A stretch of DNA of 64,000 bases, taken from Copromyces sp. CBS 386.78 (Eukaryota; Ascomycota; Sordariomycetes; Sordariales; Sordariaceae). Below, in pieces: positions 24,401 to 32,696 of this stretch. The notes beneath the pieces are model-generated. The model saw nothing but the letters and a program-made list of their open reading frames with translations, was not told the DNA's origin and searched no databases. Location: NCBI GenBank assembly GCA_030685235.1, contig MU839104.1, positions 310,001-374,000 on the forward strand, read 5' to 3'. The position numbers and the translations under genes are program-made. Position 1 is the first letter of the stretch; every line of letters starts with the position of its first letter.

Positions 24401-24566
24401 GCAGTGCGTGGTTTGTCAGTGCGCGCCGAGGACGATCATTGTGTGGCCGTGTCGGTGTCTGAGTCTGTGCGATGAGTGCAGGGTTAGTCTGGCGATGAAT
24501 AATTTTGATAAGTGCGTGTGTTGTCGGAGGGAGGTTATTAGCTTTAGTAGGATTTATGTGCCTTGA
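21468..24566 (+). CDS. Asi1/Asi3-like RING E3 ligase, polytopic membrane protein
   Basis: Asi proteins form an inner-nuclear-membrane ubiquitin ligase that removes mislocalised membrane proteins and, in yeast, latent Stp1/Stp2 and sterol enzymes. This intron-free gene encodes 1032 aa. Hydrophobic segments lie at about residues 163-185, 203-223, 283-305, 408-430, 443-475 and 645-672. Between them are loops with N-glycosylation sequons. Residues 690-960 are polar, Ser/Asn/Gln/Pro-rich and probably disordered. The extreme C-terminus is an all-cysteine RING: CVVC at 980, CRC at 995, CDEC at 1001, CVCC at 1016, ending SRIYVP. A RING at the extreme C-terminus after many membrane spans is the Asi architecture. 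The identity of the partner subunit is not visible here. Confidence 0.88.
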   Translation: MDDSVFQPDAATAAAPLAPTAVAVPVLNNASAWHNFTLWTAQHLGYAFNVTKLVPSLEDLVWAGPRMVKKLGKLGGSYIFYPDAIDGFGQPAIPDSTDPAAFFVTTAPDSTTAADAARAILESASSSAAATATGQESAAFASRFTMEGARGLGSVFSYATSKWALACIVMAVVFNRTHIFAATRRRLTLRWTVRLALRLPVILLLAWQIERVLESIQCQTSPQFADLRWGNSSKSSDLMFSEKNNFLHGLSSTLLFGATDKQSCQAIRMVPWDNNSNEQPELVGSLSRLWPLFMTFCVSQFIEVLSATVQGRPVAAETGMTLFEHSLAFAEADAAISNQLGWSLFTSKGNSSQALAGSAVAVTRSMILRRVNTSPEVLLVAFLSAMSHLTSQILGVFNLQSKFRLINTGFWGICFMGSIVWGAVTFSIEDSSAQALLRFPTVCIIGFVPHVLIICGIFICSLIYALTMALSAFAAPESPLETGQQRPTLRDRLARAHANMQANGSLSDIRIRWDMDFYTALLRAGFGAITMASEAVYLNEDHRVNVKRYTWLEDERFREIEELRMQWLGGGVSGSRFDSVGVIGLVPVKEDQANATSGYARERAAQKIPRNSVSARRLRDGVGATERSGRWLLAIEYVMHISRLIITTWMLLVIKLLSYFGIRNPPRWLRALALQPPKPETTTNSRRSGRRGDRGATAIWVDALDPNSFPVPRSERVDVEAEFRRRLQQQPLGSDQPDASEADIDSKLYSWFLNGGWWGSTDTSGDYIPPNGGTDLDDPDFDTTSIISTTETTSLSDLDGWESDSDNHLQDGQRTPTQSSPYPNNSNQSPLQQSWAFSRESTPSSHSQVADLPLAASDLARLLNPQSPEERDEAITLAAHLSFEEGIMTRSRFRQHQARQRVKVLLSGAQHRRLYGFNGKTSGSGMQMMTPEEEARRLEQILLSRRAAKAPTPEEGSAAAGATGDWASGADGLGSEGPQCVVCQCAPRTIIVWPCRCLSLCDECRVSLAMNNFDKCVCCRREVISFSRIYVP

Positions 24567-25020
24567 TACTTGGGTTATGGATATGGATTTTATTGGGAAG
24601 AGGGAGAGATATTTATCATTCTGAATGGCTTTACATCTACACACGTATTTGGTAATGAGGGAAGAAGTGAGGAACATATTTTGGGGAAAGGGCTTTGAGA
24701 GATTGGAGTTGAGTGTTGAACAGCATGATGAATGGTCCTTGGAAGTTGGTCACGTTGTGAAGCATGTACAGAAGCAATTGGGAAGCGATTGCAAGGGCGT
24801 TTTTGATGGTTCTTGATTTGATATTGGTAGTCTTGAGACGATATGTTCTCATCGGTATTTTGAGAGATCTCGAACGGACAGAATACAAGACCTAACACAT
24901 GATAAACATCGGTGAACAAGCGTTTAGATCATATGCGACTTCGCGCGATGCAGAAGGTGATAATGCTGTAATGGGTATCATTTCTCGGTATTTCAACTCA
25001 GTGCTCCGCCTTCAACTACA
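24567..25020. other. Convergent 3' region, Asi-like gene / sen34
   Basis: About 450 bp, AT-rich, between two convergent stops. No RNA or coding signal is supported. Confidence 0.5.
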
Positions 25021-25944
25021 TTACATGCCCGCCCACTCAATGCAGAACGCCCTCAGCTCGCCAGCTTCACTATCACCAGTCGCCGGTTTCTGCCCTCCCA
25101 TCAGGAAACTCTTTTTAACAGCCGTTCCCAAACGACCACTGGTGACGAGATCCAACATGGGAATCTTCTCGTCCCACCCATAGCTGTTCGCCATATAATG
25201 AGCATGATAGCGGAAGGGGTCGCCAGGGTAGACACTAAAGTCACCACCGAAGCGCAGACCTGGAGTGATGAAGTATCCCCTCTCGTTCAAGTACGAATAC
25301 AATGGCAGCGCAGTGTGGTTCTCTACATCAGGATTATTTGTCCCGTTGTGAATCATGGCATTGCTGGTGGTGGGGGTGATTGCAGGCAGTTTCTCCTTGA
25401 CCGGCGGCTTTTGGGGCGCAACTGGCGCCGTCTTGACTGGCTTGGATGGTGACTCGAAGAAAGACTCCTCTCCTCCTTCTTCCTGCTCTACGGCGGCGTC
25501 GTCGGCGACAGATGCAGGCGGCAGTTCGGTGGGCACGACAACAGGTGGTTGTTTGGGCTTGCGCTTGTCCTTGTGCCTAGCCTGAGACTGTGCCTTGGCC
25601 TCATCGAACACAAGCTGGGCAGTTCTCCGCTGCGTCTTGATGGACTGCAGGTACGACTTGCGCGTCTCGTCATCCATCGACTTCAACTTGTTCAAGTGTT
25701 CCAAAGGGTCATCGGCAATATAGGCAACCTTCCTGTCCAAAAGCATCTTGGCATCCTCGGCATACAGCTCGAGCGGCAATCCTAGGAAGACATTCTGAGT
25801 GGGATTCTGCGGCATGGTGCCCGTGAAAACAGCGCAGATGCCATGCTGGCGGCGGATATACGCAACGTCGTCAATATCAAAGACGAGATACCGGCCAGCG
25901 ATCTTGGAGATCCGCACTTGTCTGTCGTCCTCGGTTGATGGCAT
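25021..25944 (-). CDS. sen34: tRNA-splicing endonuclease subunit SEN34
   Basis: SEN34 is the catalytic subunit that cuts the 3' splice site of intron-containing pre-tRNAs. The model is a single coding exon of 307 aa starting [21 protein letters not shown] prefer this start to an upstream in-frame Met at 26127, because the 5' side reads as a spliced leader. The N-terminal domain has [21 protein letters not shown] charged Lys/Pro/Glu-rich linker covers about residues 130-205. The C-terminal nuclease fold has [19 protein letters not shown] and the catalytic triad Tyr239 (SVYPGDP), His247 (FRYHAHY) and Lys277 or 278 (TAVKKSF). The substrate type is present in this window as tRNA-Gln(UUG). Confidence 0.95.
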   Translation of the reverse strand: MPSTEDDRQVRISKIAGRYLVFDIDDVAYIRRQHGICAVFTGTMPQNPTQNVFLGLPLELYAEDAKMLLDRKVAYIADDPLEHLNKLKSMDDETRKSYLQSIKTQRRTAQLVFDEAKAQSQARHKDKRKPKQPPVVVPTELPPASVADDAAVEQEEGGEESFFESPSKPVKTAPVAPQKPPVKEKLPAITPTTSNAMIHNGTNNPDVENHTALPLYSYLNERGYFITPGLRFGGDFSVYPGDPFRYHAHYMANSYGWDEKIPMLDLVTSGRLGTAVKKSFLMGGQKPATGDSEAGELRAFCIEWAGM

Positions 25945-25973
25945 TGTGAGTGTGTGTGAAAATGATGGAGTGC

Positions 25974-26176
25974 CTATTTTTCTCTTGGTTAGAAGCAGTT
26001 CGTGAAAGAAAGCTTGCGTGTGTGAACAGGAGATATGAATTGGCAAAAGGATCAGAAGCCTTGGACAGCCGTATTTATCATCACTATGAATCAGGGGATT
26101 GACAGATTGATACGTTTGTTGTTTCATCAGGAGAGAGCCAACTGGGAAGTGTGCAAGAAAAGCTGTTTTGACTTAC
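25974..26176 (-). other. Intron in the sen34 5' leader
   Basis: On the minus strand a GTAAGT donor follows 26177. A TTCTAACC branch site and an AAATAG acceptor end at 25974, 29 nt before the sen34 ATG. The 203-bp intron is long for this genome because it houses the C/D snoRNA at 26038-26143. If exon 1 began at the ATG near 26214 its frame would not join the sen34 frame, so the upstream exon is leader or a short upstream ORF. Confidence 0.65.
26038..26143 (-). ncRNA. C/D-box snoRNA, guide to the 18S rRNA (SNORD110-type site)
   Basis: All four boxes are present in order on the minus strand: C TGATGA (26129-26124), D' CTGA (26094-26091), C' GTGATGA (26084-26078) and D CTGA (26055-26052). AGTTGGC and GCCAATT (26143-26137, 26044-26038) form a 7-bp closing stem with one G-U pair. 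The 15 bases directly 5' of D' (26096-26110, leaving one unpaired base) are perfectly complementary to the conserved 18S stretch GGATTGACAGATTGA, recalled from memory. The base opposite position -5 is the first U of GAUUGACAG, which I equate with human 18S Um1288, the SNORD110 target. The guide upstream of D matches no rRNA that I recall. It lies in the sen34 leader intron, so it would be released by splicing and debranching. Confidence 0.8.
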
Positions 26177-26540
26177 CAAAATTGCTGTTGTTGGACACGA
26201 CGACATGAGGAAAGAAAAGGCAAAAGTTCTGGGCCAAGATGCGTGGGCTTTTATTCGCGCCGTGGCAGAAAACAGCGGAAATTTAGGCGGTGAGTCAACG
26301 ACCCCACACATTTTCGTTGAGCTCCACCCCAACGTCGCTGTAAGCTCCGAGCCTCTGGCGGAGCCTCCACCAATGGTTTCAGTGGACTTCAGCATACCCA
26401 GCACCTGGGCGCTGGAAGAGACAAAGTTTTCATTAACGATCAAGAAGCTCACCTGGACATGTGATGAGACTGTGAGGGGGACTAAACAAACTCGGTCATT
26501 TTCAAAGACAAGCCGTTAAGCTGCCAATGGGAAGGTGACT

Positions 26541-27710
26541 TTAGAAATCAAGTCCATCCTTCTTGGGAGCAGCTGAGGGCTTCTCCTGCTCATCCTCGAG
26601 CATAGGCGGGAGACTGTACGGCTTGATCACCAATCCCCTGGATGCGCTCAAGCTGAATGACAAGTTCTCACGGAAATTGCCTGACTCTGCTCCTCCGCCA
26701 CCCTTCTCATGATACACAGGCAGTGTATAGACTTTGAACATACCCTGAGGTTGCTCGTTTGCCTTGGGATCCGAGCCTGAAGCCGGCGGGGGCGCAGCAC
26801 CAAGTCTGGCAGGTAGAGGGATGAGCTCGACAACGCCGTCACAAAGAATCTCTACCCACCGGACCAGACCCGAGCTCCGAGGGAATAGTGACGTCGGGAA
26901 GGTGATGATTGCTGTGAGCTGTGTGCTGTACTGGCGGAGGAGAGCCCGGAGTCCATGCAAAAACTGTAGAACCTCTGACGGTTGGGCGCATCCAGGAGGA
27001 TAGAGGGTTGGTGAGAGAAGACTGGGCATCACCAGTCTATGAATGGCAGTTGGTCCTGAGCTCTCCAGCTTAGCCTTTAGCTGCTTCAAAATTGTCTTTA
27101 GAGGCGAAGCTGTCCCAACACTCCTTCGGTCTAGACTTGGTGCACCGCCAACCGGAATCGAATTCAGTGTGCCCTTGGACTCGGAGCTTGCAAGCCTCTT
27201 GCTCAGATCGAAAGAGTGACAGAAAGGAGCCCCGGAATCCCCACGAGTAGACGCTCCGGCATTGGCGTTGTTGCCCAAAGACTCGTATCTCCACGCAATC
27301 TTCATCTTCTCTTCCGGCGCCGGAGCTGGTGATGCACTCTTTGACTTCTTGTCAGGGGCGGCTAACCCTGGAAGCTGATGCTTCCATTCTGGCGGGATAG
27401 CCACTGCGTGGACTTGGTGCCCTTGGACGAGACCCTCGGCAGCATAGTACCGTAGAAGAATCCCAGAAAAATCGGTGGTTCCTTGCTCCTCAACCAGTAA
27501 GCATGTGCCCAAAGGAAGTCCGCCGTGTCCTGCTAAGAGCTGGTCGAGAGAAGCAGTGCCAGTCGATGTGGTCAACCTGCCATCGGTTGGTGAAGGTCGA
27601 AGTCCCGGCGCAAGCTGCTTTTCCTGTTTCGGTTGTTGCTGCTGAGGAGTGGAGGGGGTAATTCCAGCTCTCGGTGAGGATAGGACGGTGTTTCTTTTGA
27701 CAAAGGCCAT
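26541..27710 (-). CDS. elp4: Elongator complex protein 4 (ELP4, PAXNEB)
   Basis: ELP4 forms with ELP5 and ELP6 a RecA-like hexameric ring in Elongator. The complex installs cm5-type modifications on U34 of tRNAs, including tRNA-Gln(UUG). The intron-free frame encodes 389 aa. It begins MAFVKRNTVLSSPRAGITPS, followed by a Gln-rich stretch. The family core is TGTASLDQLLAGHGGLPLGT, LLVEEQGTTDFSGILLRYYAAEGLVQGH and VAIPPEWKHQLPGL. Later segments include HRLVMPSLLSPTLYPP and FLHGLRALLRQYSTQLTAIITFP, and a tail of LVIKPYSLPPMLEDEQEKPS. As usual in this subunit the Walker A lysine is not conserved. It is 596 bp upstream of sen34 on the same strand, with independent leaders. Confidence 0.95.
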   Translation of the reverse strand: MAFVKRNTVLSSPRAGITPSTPQQQQPKQEKQLAPGLRPSPTDGRLTTSTGTASLDQLLAGHGGLPLGTCLLVEEQGTTDFSGILLRYYAAEGLVQGHQVHAVAIPPEWKHQLPGLAAPDKKSKSASPAPAPEEKMKIAWRYESLGNNANAGASTRGDSGAPFCHSFDLSKRLASSESKGTLNSIPVGGAPSLDRRSVGTASPLKTILKQLKAKLESSGPTAIHRLVMPSLLSPTLYPPGCAQPSEVLQFLHGLRALLRQYSTQLTAIITFPTSLFPRSSGLVRWVEILCDGVVELIPLPARLGAAPPPASGSDPKANEQPQGMFKVYTLPVYHEKGGGGAESGNFRENLSFSLSASRGLVIKPYSLPPMLEDEQEKPSAAPKKDGLDF

Positions 27711-28126
27711 GATTGGTCCGTAAAGTTGCAGTCCTCAGCTCGGTATCGAATCCAGTCTTTCGTATCGAACGCAGAGTCTGATGTTGAGATATTCTTCCGA
27801 ATCCAGACACTCGAGACTTGAACCCTGAAGAAATTGGAAGCTGGGACGTCACTGTAGTGCCTGGAGCCCCGCTGTACTTTTGTCACACACCGACCGGGCC
27901 CCTACCGTACCAGGAAGGCGGGGGTCTAGCGAACAGCAAATTTACTGTTACTTGACTGTTGGGGGGTCGTAAACGTTAGTAAATTTCCCAGCTGTGTAGT
28001 GGCAGTTCAAAAATTTCTAAACGTTTGGCTAAATAAACGTTTAAATAGGTTCCAACGCTTGGTAAGATAAACGTTTAAATTCTCAAGTGTTGGAATGCAT
28101 ATAAATTATTTGAAAACAATTTATTA

Positions 28127-28289
28127 CGGTCACGGTCAAGGTCAGGCTCACGGTCAGGATCACGGTCACGGTCAGGATCACGGTCACGGTCAGGATCATG
28201 GTCACGGTCAGGATCACGGTCAGGATCACGGTCAGGATCACGGTCAGGATCACAGTCAGGATCACAGTCAGGATCACAGTCACGGTCAT
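28127..28289. repeat. GGTCA-based minisatellite, 18-bp and 12-bp units
   Basis: About three units of GGTCACGGTCAGGATCAC change into about seven shorter GGTCAGGATCAC units, with scattered C-to-T or G-to-A differences. It reads through in several frames and produces spurious His/Gln/Asp- or Asp/Pro-repeat ORFs. It lies inside the inverted-repeat element. Confidence 0.95.
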
Positions 28290-28353
28290 ATTGATGCATT
28301 TGGTTTCTGGTGAAAAAAATCAATTGGCAACTATCTATCTTCGTTTCCTGGCT

Positions 28354-28372
28354 AAGAAGAAGAGAGAGAGAG

Positions 28373-28403
<31 letters not shown>

Positions 28404-28418
28404 AAAAAGAAAAAAGAG
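28354..28418. repeat. (GA)n/(GAAA)n microsatellite
   Basis: A purine-only tract of GA dinucleotides passing into GAAA tetranucleotides, inside the inverted-repeat element. Confidence 0.95.
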
Positions 28419-28878
28419 ACAAAGATAGTAGCAAAGAGCCGGGCAGTCCATTCATCAAGGCATTGGTTTGCGATACCACTTGGCATTTCCACTTGGAAGA
28501 CAATGACTTGGTGAACGGGCTGTCCGATTCCTTGATTGATTTGGGGGTTTTTGGTTGGAAAGAGAAAAAGGAAGAAGTGCAAAGTTTTCATTCTGATGTA
28601 GATTTTATACTTCGTTAGGTAGCAGAAGGTAGTAGCAGCCGTTCTTTCTCTTTTTCTAATTCGAAGTATCTTTTTTCAAATTTTTAATAATATTTAGGTT
28701 AAATATTAACTTATATTTAAACGTTTATCTATATCAACTATTTGAAAACGGTTTGGCCTGCATCAACTATTTATCAACGCTTGGTAAACGTTTAGCCAAA
28801 AACCAACTGTAAATTTACGGTTTGAAAATTACCAACCATTTTGTAACTGTTCGCTAAACCCCCCCTTTCCCGGTACGG

Positions 28879-29149
28879 TACGCGACAGGTTGCCCCACAT
28901 ACTTGCCCCGGCATCCTGGTCCAATTGCCGCGAGGCTGGAATTTTTTGGGACGGCAACTGCATGGCGGCATCTCCATCGCGCAGTCGCATTTCCATCTGA
29001 AAGTTCCCCAAAAACACCTTCAATACCATCCGCGACAACCCGTTCTCCGACCGATTGAAACGAGCTAGATTCTCGACAGAAGTTCAACTTCTACCCAACA
29101 TTCAATATCCAACTTCTACCCACCGTAAAATCAACATCAAGCATCCACA
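28879..29149 (+). promoter_or_regulatory. rpb8 upstream region and leader
   Basis: About 270 bp lies between the end of the inverted-repeat element and the rpb8 ATG. The last 90 bases are CT/CA-rich (TTCTACCCAAC, TTCTACCCACC), typical of a leader. Confidence 0.45.
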
Positions 29150-29699
29150 ATGTCCGCCCTCACTTCCGACGCCCAGCTCTTCGAGGACGAGTTCAAGGTC
29201 GAGAGGATCAGCGATCCCAAGTACGACCGCGTCGACCGTCTCTACTGCACCTCCACCGATGGCCAGACCAGCATGCAGCTCGACATCAACAAGGAGCTCT
29301 TCCCCGTCAAGGTTGGCGAGTACCTCAGGATCGCATTGGCCACTTCTTTGTCTCTCGACGGCAGCAAGGACGACGAGAGGGGCTGGCGCGATGCTGCCAA
29401 GCTCGGCAGCGTTGAGCAGACCTTGGCCGACAGCTACGAGTATGTCTGCCACGGCAAGGTCTACAAGTTTGAGGACGGAAAGGATGGTCAGACCATGTAA
29501 GTTGTTGCCTGGAAATTGGGAATGGAACATTTCGACCCTGGAGTTGAGGAAGAACGAGTAGCTGACTGATTCGGTTGCGAAATCTAGCAAGGCGTATATG
29601 TCCTACGGTGGTCTCCTGATGGCCCTCGACGGCCCCTACAAGAAGCTCACGCCCCTGCGTGTCGACTACATCTACCTCCTCGCCACCAGGAACACTTAA
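29150..29699 (+). CDS. rpb8: RNA polymerases I, II and III subunit RPB8 (RPABC3)
   Basis: A small OB-fold subunit shared by all three nuclear RNA polymerases. Two exons (29150-29496, 29588-29699; GTAAGT donor) encode 152 aa, close to yeast (146). The start MSALTSDAQLFEDEFKVERI, the segment RVDRLYCTSTDG and the C-terminal MSYGGLLMALDGPYKKLTP match the family, and the protein ends VDYIYLLATRNT. The C-terminal glycine-rich block is completed only after splicing (DGQTIKAYMSYGG). Confidence 0.96.
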
Positions 29700-30001
29700 G
29701 AGCCGAGTTCCTTTCTTTTCCGGAGATTAAAAAGCAAGTGTTTTCAGCGGCTGAACAGCATTAGACCGACCAAGAGTCTAGGGCGCGAGCAATTTTCAGT
29801 GGACCATTGGAGGGCGGGCGGGCGTTTAAGGTTATGCGTGGACCAAAAACACCATCTCCTGGGGACAATGGGTCTTGAAAGAGTATAATGAATCAAACGA
29901 TACCCGGAAGCATGTACCTGTATTTATGCTGCTACCGAGCCAAGGGTTGTCCTTCTTCCTTTGAGACGGAGCTAGTGCTCTGCGGAAGGCGCTGGGTGGA
30001 T

Positions 30002-31160
30002 TCAGGCCTGATGAGGACCGGGAAAGGCGATATGTCGATGAGCCCGGTCACGAAATGCGTCGTAGTGCGGCTCGTTTTCAGGCGTGTAAATGCCGTGCCG
30101 AAGGAAGAAATCGAGCATGACGACCGCACAGTTCGGCTTCCACAGTCCCTGGGCGAGCTGTTCCTGGATCTCCTCCACCGTGCGCAAGCTGAAGCTCTCG
30201 ACCTCGCCGTCCTTGGGCTCGGGCACGACACTTCCATCCGCAGGTAGCTCTAGATCATAAACCCACTGGCATTCCGGGTAAATCAACCCAGCTTCGCCTC
30301 CCGCGCGCTCGTCCGTGATGTAGATGTAAGTGATGGTGCAGACCTCTTTGGCGTTCTTCCTCATGACCTGCTCGGGCAGTGAAGCCTCTTCGTCCGCCTC
30401 GCGGATCACGCACTCGAAGGGGTCTTCGTTGGTCATCAAGCCGCCCGCTACCGCGTTGTCCAGCATGCTTGGATATGTCGACTTGGTAGAGGACCGCCTG
30501 GGAACCCAGATTCTCAAATCATATTTGCTGCTGGCGTCCTGGCGTCTGATGAAGGCGTTCATATGCACACCGTAGCGCGTGGTTCCAAAGAGACCCATAG
30601 CTGCCCGCTCCATGCTGAACACGAGCTCCTTGTTGCGGCCATAAACAGGCCACAGCTCATTCCGCCAGCTCTTGAGAATGGGAAAGGTCTTCTGTTCACG
30701 CCAAAGCGTAGTAAGCTCTCCGACAATCTGAGTGCGTTCCTCATAAGTCTTATCCAGAGCGTTACGGAAGAGAACCACAGTCCTGTTGAAGACATCGATG
30801 TGCATCCCTAATAGCTCTTTGAGATTTGCTGGGGCGTTGTTGAGTGCATCGACGACGTCCAACTTCATATAGCCTATGGGGACCTGGCCCTGTTTGTCTT
30901 CCCAGACGAAGGTGTAGAAAGACTTCATGATCTGGTGATAGGCCTCAGGATCCCTTTCCTCGTAGGGGAAGCTTGATTTGTAGAGAATATGTGAGCGATT
31001 TTTCTTGCCATGTTCAGGATTTCGGTAAGCTCCGAGTACAGATTGCTGTATTTCAACAATGGTTCCGAGCATGAACATATTCGAATGTGAGAAGCAAGCG
31101 CCAAAGTACGTACGCATCGACTTTAGCCACCAAGTCGAGGGTGGACAACCGGGGAGCCAT
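30002..31160 (-). CDS. DUF4743-Nudix hydrolase, thiamine-pyrophosphokinase-related
   Basis: Relatives are yeast YJR142W and the N-terminal half of S. pombe Tnr3, which hydrolyse damaged thiamine diphosphate forms (oxythiamine/oxothiamine diphosphate). Two exons (31160-31114, 30971-30002) give 338 aa. The start MAPRLSTLDLVAKVDA joins FPYEERDPEAYHQIMKSF, which fixes an AAG acceptor rather than the earlier CAG. The N-terminal DUF4743 domain covers about residues 1-130. The Nudix box lies at about 189-211 (GG...NED, then READEEAS). It keeps the R-E-x-x-E-E residues that bind Mg2+, but Ser replaces the Gly near its end. Downstream ITYIYITDERAGGEAGLIYPE is typical of the family. There is no TPK domain. 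Confidence 0.88.
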
Positions 31161-32696
31161 GGTCGAGGAAGACTTCAGGGGTCCTTAAGTGATATGGGGT
31201 GTAAACAACAAAACGAAGACTGAAGTGATGTAGAATGATGTTGTCGTGGGACGTCAAAGACCTGAAAGCTGAGTGAAGTGCGGCTTGAGAGGCAGAACCC
31301 GGATGTTGTCGAGAGGAAAAGAGCTTCGGGCGGCAGAAATCGGCGTGCGCGAATCTCGTGTCATATTAATGAGCCCAAATGAGGGCCTTCAGCGAGGGTT
31401 GACAATGGGCAACATCTCGAACTCAGGTGGACATTTTCTCGCGGAGAGCTGCTCGGTGCAGATGATCCAAACAGCAATCGCTTTTACAGGTATGTTTACA
31501 ATGAAGGGACGCAATGGATTATCCCACATCGTTCTTTCTTCGAGAGCTCGGATGACGAGATTCAAGTTCCTACCTAAGGAAGGAAGGGTCGATGTACAAA
31601 AAGTCCCTTTCGTTCAGGGTTCAGGTGTCTGTTAGCGGGGAAGAGCTGTTAGTAACAGGGAGGCAGTTACAGTGGGCAACTAGACTAACAGTCCTCATTG
31701 AAAGTGGAAGTCACGCGTTGAGAGCCAGTCTGAAAAGCCGGCTTTTCCGCGCATGCCCGTCATTGTTTCCCAAGACGGAGATGGTGTGGTGAAATTCAGG
31801 CTCCATCTGTTGAAGCTTCAACTTTTTCATATCGAGGACTCTAGAATCATCTTCATGGTGGTTCCACGACCCCATAATTCTCTGAATCGCCCGCTGCCCA
31901 AGCTCCAGGTCGTCACACCCGGATCGGGAGACCCACACTACTGTGTAGCCCGGGCTTGATATCTCACCCCGCCATCATCACATCACCAGCTTCGATGAGA
32001 CTCCGAAAAACATATATAAACAACAATCAAAAGGATGTCCTAGGTATTAGTGTACTGCTATCTTCCCCGTTGAAAATAATCAAGAAACTGTTTCCAAGTC
32101 CAGCTAGAAGTACGTGAAGGATCTGCGCAAAGAGCATCTTCCTGCCAGCTCATTGTTTGACCCCACATATTACGGCATTATAAACGACTCGGCCGCTCCA
32201 CGTCCGGAAAACAACTGGAATTCGAGGACAAAGCGGGATCTTCGAGAAAACAATAACGGAATAGGTCATTCGTCTCGAGGCCAGATCTTTGTCTATAAAA
32301 CTCAACAACATCAGCCTCACGTGCCACACACCAATCTTCAAATCTTGTGATCCTACATCTTCCATTGCCGGAGCTCACCCCAAGGTCTTACGAATACCAC
32401 GATACGGATACCTTGGAGGGCCCTGGCGATATCCCATCCCATCCGATATATCGGAGAAAACAACGAGCTATATCACCAACTATATAGAAGTGCTGAGCAA
32501 GACCACGTATCGACAGCGGTGAGCTCCGTCAAACACCAACCTGTCATCGTCAACCATATCAACGCAACACTACAGCTGATCAACAACACCACCGGGCACC
32601 TACCCATCATCACACCACCCACCACCACTTACAACAACCATTCGTCACCAAACAACAAGCCCACAATATACAGACAATATACCTCAAATCGATACA
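31161..32696. other. Divergent intergenic region upstream of opi10
   Basis: About 1.5 kb between the Nudix gene and opi10. The part from about 32520 to 32696 is CAA/CCA-rich, a typical leader. A TATA box and a heat-shock-element-like motif are listed separately. No coding gene is supported. Confidence 0.5.
32232..32300 (+). promoter_or_regulatory. Heat-shock-element-like motif plus TATA box, opi10 promoter
   Basis: TTCGAGAA at 32241-32248 is a perfect tail-to-tail HSE pair (TTCnnGAA), with a 2/3 match (GGA) for a third unit in register on the left. TATAAAA follows at 32294-32300. The spacing of about 50 bp suits a heat-inducible promoter. The next gene is the heat-stress Hsp70 import factor. 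This is motif reading only. Confidence 0.4.

Larger units (their letters stand above)
27905..28878. mobile_element. 974-bp non-autonomous element with 32-bp terminal inverted repeats
   Basis: The left end 27905-27936 (CCGTACCAGGAAGGCG...GCGAACAG) and the reverse complement of 28847-28878 (CCGTACCGGGAAAGGG...GCGAACAG) match at 28 of 32 positions. The element is flanked by TA on both sides (27903-27904, 28879-28880), as expected for a Tc1/mariner/Fot1-type insertion, although TA could also be part of the repeat. The palindrome TAAACGTTTA recurs subterminally at 28018 (one mismatch), 28034, 28068, 28718 and 28785. The 13-mer CAACGCTTGGTAA occurs near both ends (28053, 28775). The interior is AT-rich and holds a minisatellite and a GAAA microsatellite but no transposase. 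It occupies the elp4-rpb8 divergent promoter region. Confidence 0.8.

Noticed and set aside
25945..26127. Longer SEN34 starting at the in-frame Met at 26127
   Set aside because: The extension overlaps the leader intron and the snoRNA and does not resemble SEN34. MPSTEDD fits the family.
28095..28313. His/Gln/Gly- or Asp/Pro-repeat ORFs at 28.1-28.5 kb
   Set aside because: They are frames through the minisatellite, with no unique coding sequence or splice context.
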